NCBI GenBank assembly: GCA_902806565.1
Contig: CADCXA010000030.1
Location: forward strand, 930,001 to 994,000
Direction: 5' to 3'
Source: Hypoxylon rubiginosum
Taxonomy: Eukaryota; Ascomycota; Sordariomycetes; Xylariales; Hypoxylaceae
DNA length: 64,000 bases
Positions within the stretch are counted from its first letter, which is position 1, and every line of letters starts with the position of its first letter. Below are positions 1-9,535 of this stretch, piece by piece. The notes beneath the pieces are model-generated. The model was not told the DNA's origin. It was given only the letters and a program-made list of their open reading frames with translations, and did no database searches. Position numbers and translations under genes: made by a program.

Positions 1-2096
1 GCTCGTCAGCCACGTATGCACCACCTTCGGGAACCATACTCGGCACGTAAATGTCTAAATTTCCAAACCGGTTTTTGGGGATCCGCCCATTGACAACCGG
101 GGGATGTTTGAATTCGACAGTTTGGTCCATGGTATAGATGGGCGTCCCAACTGTTTCGCTAGGATCGTCCTCCCCTCTATCGTCGTCAAATGAATTCGCC
201 TTCTGTTTTGCCCGTTTAGGGACAAATTTAGCAGGTATCTCATTTAGGAGGACCTCTCGACCCATTCGATACCACTTCTCCCTACTGCGAGCAACCCGTA
301 CGTCGCTACGTCTGTAAATCTTCTCCAGCGGACCGGTACTACCGGCACCTACTGTTCCTGAAGCCGATGCACCTGGCACAAGTACTTCGTTTCGTCGAAG
401 ATGGCGTTCAAGGGCATATATCGGGTGGTCCTTAAAATCAGCGACCTTGCGAGGCATCGGTTCCCGCATTTGTATTCCGTTTAACTCATTGCTTTCAATC
501 TGATCTAAATCCGTAACATAACCGCGCGAGAATGCCTGAAGAGTTTTCTGCCACCAACTTTCACCGGTGCTCTCTACGCTTTCGATGCGCATCTTCCTTG
601 TTTTCGCATTGTACGCTTTCGTGTAACGACGTGTCACATCTTTCGCTGTGCCGTCGGCCTCAAAGGCAACAACATATGTCATGCAGTTTTCCCTGTCAGA
701 AGCTGGAGGCTCTAATTTCTGGGGTTTCCAGAAAGAGTCGGTTACCAATGGGTCTGCAGGTTGCCATTTCTGGTGACCTTCGTCGAGGACCTCGACCCAA
801 TAAACAGGATAGGAGGATTCGCGAATTATTTTTGGTGCGGGTGGCGTATGTCGAGATGAGCTGGGGTGAGATATGGTAGGAACCTGAAATGCTGTTGCAT
901 TCGGATGGCCTAACCGTCTGCGAATTGGAGAAATAGCTGATGTTGCTGGTGATTCAAAAGTACTATCATACTTTGTCATCCGAGCATATTGCTCCTCGAT
1001 CGATAGCTTTCCTTTCGGTTTCGGTGGTTTGCCTAAGGAGGGTCCCCCGGAAGCGAAAGTGAGAGGTTGGAGAGAGCACACAAGCCTAGCTTCAACACCA
1101 GCACTACGGAGCAGTGCACAATACAATTGGGCGCCGACATCTCGTGAGCCACGCAGGGATTTTGCTGCCTCGCGGAAATCTGGCTTTTCCATGGGGGATT
1201 CTACATCGTCTGGAAGTCGATACTATACCCTTGGTTAGCCTAAGCTCGCACGGATAGGACGAAGGAATAAATACATTTTGTAGATACTCTTCGTCCTCAG
1301 CCCAAAGTGCTCTCCGGATTCCTCGCTCAGTTATTTCAAATTTCGTTTTATACATGGTTGACAATTGTTGCAATCCATCTTTAAGAGATTGAGCCTGGCC
1401 GAACTGAGTAAGATGTGAGTCAGGGTTGAGATACTTGACCATCTTTTTTGTTAGAAGAGGCCGTAGAGTATCTTGGACAGCGGTATCGTTGCACCATCGG
1501 TTCCTGCGAGCAACGTAGGCTAACAAGCAAAGCAAATGCATCTTGTGTATTTCAATCCGATGACTCTTTTCTGCTTTGCTGATTGGCTTTCGCCTGTCTA
1601 CGGTCTTCTGAGCGCTTGCCGTTGTTTTCGCTGAGAAGTCGAGTTCGAGGTCCTTATTGCCATCTTCAGCAGAATCTATATTTGGGGGCGGGAATGAGAA
1701 ATCGATGTCTTCAAATTGTATTTCATCGTCATCTTCTTCCTCGTCCGAATCTCTATATAAGGTTTCTATGGTGGCGGCCGGCAGTGGAACATCCTCGAAT
1801 TGTACGTCGTCTTCGTCCTCTGGGTTTTCACTCTTTGACGTCACCTCCGGGGGATCGGGCTTCTTAGCTGGCTGCTCACTCCTTTGGCCAGGCCGTCGCC
1901 TTTTTAATGGTCTCTCGGGTAAGTTTGTGCTTGGCTGGGCAACGGCTTCGACCAACATTTCCCGATAGACATCGGGGACATCGGCGCTCCTTGCGTTCCT
2001 TGCGTTCCTTGCGCTGGATCTCGTCGATCGGGAAGGCCCTGAGGCCGTCGCATTCGTCGCATGGCTTCGCGATGCAGCACGCTTTCTTCCGGCCAT
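1..2096 (-). CDS. rad4: Rad4/XPC-family nucleotide excision repair protein (3' end cut by window edge)
   Basis: This is the damage-recognition factor that opens DNA around bulky lesions, acting in the nucleus with Rad23. The start is the ATG at 2096. Exon 1 (1275-2096) encodes a basic, low-complexity N-terminus, an acidic linker (DDDEIQFED and similar), then the transglutaminase-fold region with HKMHLLCLLAYVARRNRWCND. An intron at 1223-1274 (52 nt, donor GTATTT, branch GCTAAC, acceptor TATAG) restores the frame to give EEYLQN-YRLPDDVESPMEK. Exon 2 runs to the left edge with FREAAKSLRGSRDVGAQLYC, LVCSLQPLTF and the BHD region ending in NRFGNLDIYVPSMVPEGG, the best conserved stretch of Rad4/XPC. 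The rest of the BHD3 domain and the stop lie outside the window. A nine-base repeat near 1984-2010 encodes RNARNARSA. The family call rests on motif recognition and is strong. Confidence 0.93.
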
Positions 2097-3027
2097 AGGA
2101 ACGGGTTAACAATTGTCGGAGATGTTACGTCGGAGAAGGGAAATAAACTCGGGGACTCATTAGCGTTATTATAGTCATCTCGATGGAAGAGAAGTCTCCA
2201 GCAAGTCTAGGCAGAAGTGGTGCTCGGTGTTCGGGGGGTATCCGCGAAAACGAGGGGCTCAACCTTGCCTTTAAACGTGCCAAATGCGCCAGATGCGCCA
2301 AATGCGGGAAGGCATGCGATATGCACCTAACGCCGAGTCTCGAAACCACGTGATTTGGAACTTTCGCGTTCTTGGGTCAAAGTACATACCTCGCAGTACC
2401 TTTCCATCTTCCCCTTTCGTCGTCACTTATCACTTTTCATCCCTCTCAACAACTCGACCATCCGATCCTCGTAGATAGGATCTCGCTTTTGATTTGCTTC
2501 AGCTTCTTGATTCTCCGCTTATGTTATCTAAGGATAGACGACTGAAACCCTCTAACACTCCTAACACGCTGTCGCCATCCATTAATCTACCCTAGGTAGG
2601 TATAAAAGGAGGCAGCATTCGGCATATGCTTTCCCAACGACGTCGTAATCAGTCAGTATCACTACGCGCTCATACTCACCGCCAATCATTTCTTCTTATA
2701 CCTAAAGATCTATGATCACCAAGAATAGAGGAGCCAATGCCATGGTTTATGGTTTATGACCTCAAGGCAGCTTAACGAGTCTTAAGACAGTAAAATCCCC
2801 TTTTCTATTTTCAATCACAGCTCAGCTATATACCTTTAATGGAGAGATTCAGCTCTTCGTAACTAGAAGTATCATAATCGAAACTATGGTACCGTACCTA
2901 GTCCTGATACATTCGTCAATCAGTCTCGACAAGATCAACTTGCGAACTTTGGGGTATTTCTAAGTGCTTGATACGTCTAAGACCCAGCTTGCTGATCTCG
3001 ACATATACTACCATCCGTATAGAAACG
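2097..3027. other. Intergenic, Rad4 promoter side
   Basis: No conserved gene is seen. It holds three copies of an imperfect 9-bp repeat (CAAATGCGC-type) at 2281-2307, a good TATA box (TATAAAAG, 2601-2608, + strand) and a 29-codon ORF just after it (2626-2715, +) that I cannot tie to any family. Confidence 0.6.
2601..2608 (+). promoter_or_regulatory. TATA box with no assigned gene
   Basis: TATAAAAG stands in a gene-free stretch, 18 nt before an ATG that opens a 29-codon ORF (2626-2715). The match is good, but no transcript is proven. It might drive a short coding or non-coding RNA. Confidence 0.3.
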
Positions 3028-3291
3028 TCAGCTATTGTTCGAACGACTTCCGGAAGAAGCAGAAGCTGCGGCAATGGCCTCCGCCTCTTCTTCGGCGTCA
3101 GCCATCTCCCTTGCTTCCTGCATAAGCCTGTCCCAACACTCATTACACAGTCCGTCGTTCCATTTGATAACAAGTTTGTCCACCTCACCTCTAGGTCCTA
3201 GGCACTTCTTGAATAGCTCGGTGCATGTTTGCGGTCTCAGGAATCCCCAACAAGAGCAGCCATGCCAACGTTGGTAAAGCTCCTTGCACAT
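3028..3291 (-). CDS. Small Cys/Trp-rich protein, unknown function
   Basis: This is an 87-aa ORF with an ATG start. The first two thirds look like a folded, conserved domain: MCKELYQRWHGCSCWGFLRP, then C at residues 23, 30, 49 and 52 with an NDGLCNECW motif, a pattern that could bind zinc. The tail is an Ala/Glu helix followed by Ser/Gly/Asn. There is no signal peptide or membrane segment. Composition and Cys/His/Trp spacing look protein-like and resemble small fungal proteins that I recall beginning MCK-x-x-Y-Q-R-W, but I cannot name the family. A 5' or 3' exon cannot be ruled out. It stands alone between Rad4 and the amidase, both on the same strand. Confidence 0.6.
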   Translation of the reverse strand: MCKELYQRWHGCSCWGFLRPQTCTELFKKCLGPRGEVDKLVIKWNDGLCNECWDRLMQEAREMADAEEEAEAIAAASASSGSRSNNS

Positions 3292-4442
3292 CCTCCTGAT
3301 GCGAGGCCGAAAATGATAAAAACGAATGATGAATGACGGCGAGTGATTTTGATGAGATTTCAGGTAATGTGATCCCTTCTCATATCAAGACGACGCGGCT
3401 CGCAATCTAGAACTCGCAATCTCGAGGTATGGATAGCCTTGTGTTTAACCGCACTTCGTCCCAATCCTCCGCCCCCGATTAACGACGACTATTAGATGAT
3501 AGGGTGATCCCTTTTGGCTGTCTAATAACAGCTGTAATCATCGGGAAGCCGTCGGGTCCTCAATTGGTCGACATCGAGTTGTTGGCGTCGTGTACTGCCG
3601 TCTCGCTGTAAACCTCTTTTTTTATGACGATGATTCTCGGCTGTCTAGTAACAGCATAGTCATGCATCCACGGATCGAATAGATGAACTGGGTCCGAGAT
3701 GGTCGGATGGAATCTGGCAGGTTGCCGCTTGATTCGGACTAGAAGGCGGATGTTCGTGAAACGGGACTGTTTATGTGCTAAGTAGGGTATCGGTTATCAG
3801 GCTTGGGAGAACGCCGACATATTTCTGCGAACTCGCATGTCCAGGCATGTTCAGACATGTCAGGGTCCTTGGTCCTTGTCCTTGTTCACCGGCTTGGAAT
3901 AGCGGTAACGCTGGCAGCTGCAGGACCCCACACCAAACCGGGAACTACACCAAAAATACACTTGGCCGTACGACGTGCCCTGCGTGCCTACCTCTAAGGT
4001 GGTGTTCTGAGGCGTAATCTGCACGAGACATTTTACGGGGATCGAGATCTACTTCCTACTTGGTCTACACGCTTGCCACGATTCTCTCTAGGTATACCTC
4101 TCTAGGGATACTCTAGCCTATTTTTTATACTCTCCATACGGTACATATGTAGCCTGTCAACGACCACCCTCGGCAGAACACGATGAGCACGTACCCCAGA
4201 AAAGCCATGCATCCACTCATTTAAATCCTTGGAAAGGTCTGTTAATCTAAATGGTATACTGTACCTACAAAACTCGAGAGCCCTCTGCTTTCGGAGTTCC
4301 AGGAGTGAACCTCATTCGGCAATTCTGTAAAGGTCGGCCGATTAAATCAGCCGCACTTAGCCCCCAAACGCCCTCCCTCCCCTATCAACACCAATATCCC
4401 TCAATCGTGATCCTCACTGCTTACCACCCTCCTGCTAGGACA
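3292..4442. other. Intergenic, no gene seen
   Basis: All ORFs are short and unlike known families. It contains an imperfect 25-bp direct repeat (GGCTGTCTAATAACAGC-type) at 3516-3540 and 3639-3663. Otherwise nothing is supported. Confidence 0.6.
3516..3663. repeat. Imperfect 25-bp direct repeat, 123 bp apart
   Basis: Positions 3516-3540 and 3639-3663 share GGCTGTCTA(A/G)TAACAGC followed by a diverged tail. Within each copy CTGT and ACAG form a short inverted repeat. Origin unknown; it might be a relic or a protein-binding site. Confidence 0.4.
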
Positions 4443-6273
4443 CTAGGACGACAGAACTCCAAGAGGGTATACCTGGGGGATATTAGACATATTCGGCCGC
4501 ATCCTGGGCATCGAAAGATAGGATCCATCGGGAACCGTCTGGTTTGCGAACACCGGTGCCTTGCGTAGTGGCCGGAGACGAGTGAAGTGGTTTGCGATGT
4601 TCAACAGCTTGCTCTCGGAAAATGGAAGACCCAGTATCTCCATTCCAATCGGAACGCCGATGGGGGCGTTTTCCGTTGACGGCGAGAAGCCAACGGGCAC
4701 GGTAACTACGGGCACCCCTGTCAGCGCAGCGAGGATACCGTTGCGTCCTGCTTGAGACGGCGAGCCAATCTTGACTACGAGGTTCTTCTGCTCGGGATAG
4801 ATTACAGCGTCGAGTTCGTTACTAACAAACGTCGCATTGATCGCTGCCTTAAGATCGGCGATGCCTTGCTGAGCGGTAGCAAATCCTGGATCGGCTGTAG
4901 TTGAGTTCCTGGAGTTACTAATGAAGTTGTATTGCGCCGGAATGACTAAGAAGTCTCCGCTGCCGTACACTTCGTCCCAGGTGGTTGGCCGATCCCCGGC
5001 CAAACTCGGACTAGAGAGGTATTTCGTCAACACCTCTTTGAATTCGTACTGCTGAACGTCGAGTTTGGCAATGGCTGTCGCGTTGTAGATCGATTCTGTC
5101 ACGTTGATGATCTCGACGCCCTGAGATTTGAGGAATTCGATCGTGCTCGCTAAGGCGTTGATTACAGGCGTCGTCTCGTCAGATTCTGTATGGTTCCAGA
5201 AGCCGTCTAGAAGCCCAATTCGAAGACCTGCGAGACCGCCGTCGTCCAGATTCAGGGTATAGTCAATATCCCTTGCCTCTGGCGGGACGAGGAGAGTGGC
5301 ATTGTCGGCTTCATCGTTACCAACACTCGTCATAACGGTTAGCGCAACAGCAAGATCTTGGATGTTCCTTGCGATGGGCCCGATACTGTCCTGCGTGAAG
5401 CTGATCGGCAAGATACCCGCTCTCGATACAAGCCCACGAGATGGCCGCACGCTGACCAGGTTGTTTGCACTTGCAGGGCTACGAAGACTATTTACAGCAT
5501 CCGTACCTGTGCCGAAGATTGCGAAGCTTGTTGCAATTGCGGCGCCGGTACCTCCACTGCTACCCCCCGGGGTTCGAGTGTGGTCGTATGGGTTGATAGT
5601 CTGCCCTCCTAGCGAGGATACGGAAAGGCCCTCTAGCGCCACTATTCCAATGTCAGCAACACCCTTTTAAAGAACATCTTCCCGCTATTTCTACGACATA
5701 GCCTTGACATAAACGGCCAAGTTACATTCGAAAAGATATGCGGAAATTTGGGGCAACAATGGACTCACTTTCATGCAAATTGGTCTTGCCCAGAATAACG
5801 GCACCTTCATCTCGAAAAGCCTTGACCGAGGGAGTGTCAACGCTCGGGCGGTTGCCAGCCAAAGCGACACTCGAGCCCGTCGTATTCATACCAACAGCGT
5901 CGTAATTGTCCTTTAGCAGGATGGGGACGCAGAAGAGTTTGCCTGCTGAGTCACCAGCGGCGAGCCTCTGGTCAAGTTCATCGGCGGCAGCGAACGCGTC
6001 GGGGTTGAGACTAACAATGGCATTGATAGTCGGGTTGAACTCCTCGATACGAGCTACGAAGGAAGATATTATGGTACGGCACGTGGTCGCATTCGCAAGC
6101 AGCGCATCCCGCACACCCTCGATAGTCGACTCTAGAGGATCGAACGAATCGGCTTGAGCGTCGACGGTCAAGCCCTGAAGAAAAAGCGCCCCGAGCATCC
6201 AAACTGTCACAGACAGTCGGGGTCGTAGTAAGCAGCCAGTTACCGATGCGATGAAGCCCATGTTGGATCTCAT
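4443..6273 (-). CDS. Secreted amidase, amidase-signature family
   Basis: The family hydrolyses carboxamide bonds with a Ser-cisSer-Lys triad; the substrate is not predictable. Exon 1 is 5769-6273 and exon 2 is 4443-5641. The intron at 5642-5768 (127 nt, donor GTGAGT, branch GCTGAC, acceptor ATAG) joins GKTNLHE to MALEGLSVSSLGG in frame, giving 567 aa. A hydrophobic N-terminus ending near VDAQA (residues 20-41) suggests a signal peptide; Met5 is an alternative start. Catalytic Lys is K121 (LLKDNYD), cis-Ser lies in TPGGSSGG (about S197), and the nucleophile is probably S222 in GTDAVNSLRSPAS. This last motif differs from the common GTDTGGSIR but fits a fungal subgroup as I recall it. Several N-x-S/T sites agree with secretion. 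The promoter has a TATATAAG box about 75 nt upstream. Confidence 0.92.
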
Positions 6274-6343
6274 TGTCCCAAGAAAGTTGATGTGCGAATA
6301 GGTGCTTCTCGAGTTCGGTCGATACTTTTTCTACGCCCGAGCC

Positions 6344-6355
6344 CTTATATATGTC
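6344..6355 (-). promoter_or_regulatory. TATA box of the amidase gene
   Basis: GACATATATAAG on the minus strand lies 71-82 nt before the amidase ATG. The same 12 bases precede the Bcs1-type ATPase gene at 33101-33112. Confidence 0.55.
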
Positions 6356-7372
6356 GGTCCTAGCCCGCGCCCTTAGCTCTGAGGCGCGTTGTAGGTCCAG
6401 ATTAACCGTTTCATTTAGGCGGAAGATCTGAGCATGCGTCTAGAGATTCGGACCCTGCGCCTTGGACAATGTATGAGAAGATCCACCTACGTTTGCACGT
6501 CCTCCAATTCTTGAAGACGCTTCCAAATACTCGCTCCCGGATTTGATTCTCGCCTAACAAACCTACCTTGCACGCGAGCAAATTAAAGTCGACAACGGGT
6601 TCCGAATCGATCGAGGTTGCTTCGATATTTCTTATTATATACCACGACGATGTCATATCATGACAAATGTAACATCACCAGGTTTGAGGTGAAGTAAGTC
6701 ATTAAACTCGAATTGAATTTGCTAGCTATTTGTTGGTTATATCAAAAATAGTGCTCGGTAGGTCATAAGTTTGGGGGCCAATAACAATCAGATTTCTAAG
6801 CATTCTCGATATACAAAGGCTCCTAGCTATAAATATTTACTGCAATTATACAGGCGTCCTATATAATACACTGGAGGCGTTTGCAGGTCTAGGAAAATGT
6901 AGATGTAGATGGAGTGAGGTAGTGGTGTAACGTCAAGAAGGCAGATAATTCGGCAACCAACCAATATTCCCGTGTTCTTAATTAATTTTTATTAATAGAG
7001 CAGGCTTCTCCTGGCCCCCCACGTCCGTCCTGTCCTACGCAAGTCGTTCGTTATTGCATATCATTGCCGAAAGGGATATATTATTCCTTCAATACTTCTC
7101 TTACGTGCGTGGACGTTGGTGCAGAAGATTAGGAGACGTAATCGGGTGGGTTGGTTGGCATCGCCGCATTATCATTCTCTTCGTCGGTGAAGGAATCTTA
7201 CACGGACCCCAACCCAATGGAACAGAGCAAAAATAAAAGATGCGAGGGCTGCGATATCGCCAGCTTCGTGTAAGAGCGCGCGCGTTATACATATGTGTAG
7301 CATCGTGATATGATTTTTAGCGAACTCCGTACATTTATGTAGGTCGTGTTGAATAATCCCCCCCTCCTCTCC

Positions 7373-7390
7373 CCTATCACATGTGATAGG
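7373..7390. repeat. Perfect 18-bp palindrome
   Basis: CCTATCACATGTGATAGG reads the same on both strands and is centred on ACATGT. It could be a dimeric factor site or chance. No gene starts close by. Confidence 0.5.
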
Positions 7391-8061
7391 CGATCGAGCA
7401 ACGATACCCTCGCATCAGCAACTTTGGTGGTCTAGCCTTTTTCCCCCAATCATAAAATTCCGTTCCTATCGCCATTGCGTTCTAGCTGCTTCGTGCTAGG
7501 GGTTGATTGGCCAGCCTTGGGGCCTGCGCGCCCTCGGGATCTGCCCAGAGATCGGCAGGGTCGTCTGCATAACCACGTACATTACAAGTCCGCATGCCGC
7601 ATTCAGAAACCCGCCGCTGGTTCGGCCGTCTCTGGTTGGGGGGGACACGGTACCTTCGGCTTCCGTAAGCTGAGGTGAGGGAAGATAGATGGGTAAATAT
7701 GTATCCCCATGCCTGCCAACCGTTGGAGCAATACAATCCGCGTCTCAAAAGGAAGACTATGTCGGACGAAGTAACCGAATCATTTTTCTTGTTCTTACTC
7801 TCGTTCTTCTTCTTCATTGCTATGTACAGAGCATATCTCGTAATGACATGGGGAGAATGGCACGCATACTTTTACATGGACCGTGGCAATACCGTAAGGA
7901 GTAATCCAGATTCCACCAAACCCTACGACCCCCCACGATCTCAGCAGTCTATTGTAAGACGATATATATGTAGAACCCGAAAGACGGGAGCACGTAGTCA
8001 CGCCACCGGGGTGGTAGTAGAGCAAGATAGCGGCAGCATGGGATCTTTCTCAGCGCCCAAG

Positions 8062-8078
8062 CTCTCTCTCTCTCTCTC
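8062..8078. repeat. (CT)n microsatellite
   Basis: A run of 8.5 CT units, about 20 nt past the stop codon of the five-exon gene, so probably in its 3' UTR. Confidence 0.8.
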
Positions 8079-8097
8079 GTGGTGCCAACGAAGAATA

Positions 8098-9535
8098 TTA
8101 CCCTCGTCGAGGTCGTATCCTAACATTGCCCTCTTGGAGATCTTTGTCCGAAAACTGGGCAAGCGGGTCCTTCTTGTCGATTGCGTATCCCGCGCGCTCT
8201 TCCCGTGTCATCTTGAGGATGTTATACTTCTCGCCGCCGATTTTATAGTCCTTGGAGAACTTCCTGAACTGTAAAAGGAGAAGGCAACATGAGCCGGTAA
8301 GTTCACTTGAGTCTTGAAAGGGGGGTTATAAACGTACCTTCTTCTTCCAATCCCACCTATCCGGCTGGGCTTTGCCGGAAAGCGGCTTGACCTTGCCGAC
8401 CTCCTTTTCCAGCTCCTTGACGCGCTCTTCCGTGCCAAACAGCCCTGCGTCCTTGAGGTCGATGCCGGCCTTCTTCGCGTAGGCGACGACTTCTTTGCGG
8501 AACGGCAGCTCCAAGCCCCGGCCCTTCAGGGTGTCGACCCAGTAGAGGTAGTACGTCATGATCAAGCCCAGGTCCTTGATTTCGGAATCGGCTTTCAGCA
8601 ATTTGACGTGATCGAACTCGTTGAGCACGGAGACGAGTGCGCGACCGATGAGTCCCACGGTAGTCGAAAGCTTCGCCTTGTTGTTCAACACTGCGTGCAC
8701 GGATGGTTAGTTGGTCATGAGCCGCCTCTTTTCAGTCTTCGGAAACTGACTAGTCCAAGAAGATTGAGGAGGCATCTCTAGTAGCCACTGCATCGTGCCG
8801 GCTACGATGGCCCACATCTGCTTCAAGTTGTTTTCGTCGCGCCTCTTCTTGCCAAAGGCCTTATCGAAGCCAATGAGCTAAGGCATCATTAGCAATTCGT
8901 CGTTATAAATATAAAGCGAAGAGTAAGAATGAGGTTTCTCCTTACTATGTTCTCTACCGTTTCCTGTGTGCCTTCGCCGTGGAATTCTTTATAGACGTGC
9001 ATCTTGAAAAAGTCAGGGTTGGTATAGGAGGCACGTCTCCCAAAGCCGCCCGACAATTTCCAGGTCTCCCACATGGTAACCCATCGGTGTTCTGGGTGGT
9101 CCGCAGCGGGTTGCATCTCGATGCTATTTCTAGCTCGGACATTTCTTTCATACTGGTTAACCAGGTCGGCCTTGGCTACCTGTTCGCTCTCATCCTTGGC
9201 CGAGTTCTCATTCTCGATGTCAAAGAGAGGCCGGAGCATGCAAAAATACTCATAGCGGGGCCGGTCCTCGTCATCTTCCTATAAGTTGAGGACCTATGTA
9301 AGTTCATGTTGGTATGTCGAGGGTAAGATTCTCATATACATACCTCGTCCGGCTCCTCGCTAGCACTGACGTCGACCTCGCTGCTCTCACTGAGAGCGGC
9401 TCGGGCGTGGGTGCGCCTCCTCTGACCCCTGGATAAATTTGTGGGGGAGAGCTTGTAGATGAGGTAAAGTGAGACAAGAACGGGGGGTATGGATAGGAGT
9501 ACGGTCCTAGTTGTCGGGACTGCGAGTTGATTCAT
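8098..9535 (-). CDS. Five-exon, one-pass membrane protein, unknown function
   Basis: Exons are 9344-9535, 8946-9278, 8751-8877, 8338-8690 and 8098-8268. The introns are 65, 68, 60 and 69 nt with GTATGT, GTAAGG, GTCAGT and GTACGT donors; all phases close to give 391 aa. The start is the ATG at 9535. Residues 12-27 (VLLSIPPVLVSLYLIY) form a single N-terminal membrane anchor, followed by a basic RRR stretch and an acidic linker (EEPDEEDDEDRP). The soluble remainder is well structured (MWETWKLSGGFGRR, FFKMHVYKEFHGEG, WAIVAGTMQWLLEMPPQSSW, LIMTYYLYWVDTLKGRG) and ends in a basic tail with KFSKDYKIGGEKYNILKMT. I recognise no catalytic motif or named family; it reads like a conserved fungal hypothetical protein. 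The splice model is strongly supported by frame restoration at all four junctions. Confidence 0.82.

Larger units (their letters stand above)
6274..8097. other. Intergenic, no gene seen
   Basis: Apart from the amidase TATA box it holds AT-rich sequence, a perfect 18-bp palindrome (7373-7390) and a (CT)n run (8062-8078) just past the stop of the next gene. The ORFs here, up to about 199 codons including non-ATG starts, show no family features. Confidence 0.6.

Noticed and set aside
7675..8274. 199-codon plus-strand ORF
   Set aside because: It overlaps the last exon of a well-supported minus-strand gene, and its sequence is low-complexity with a Phe/Leu run from a CT-rich tract.
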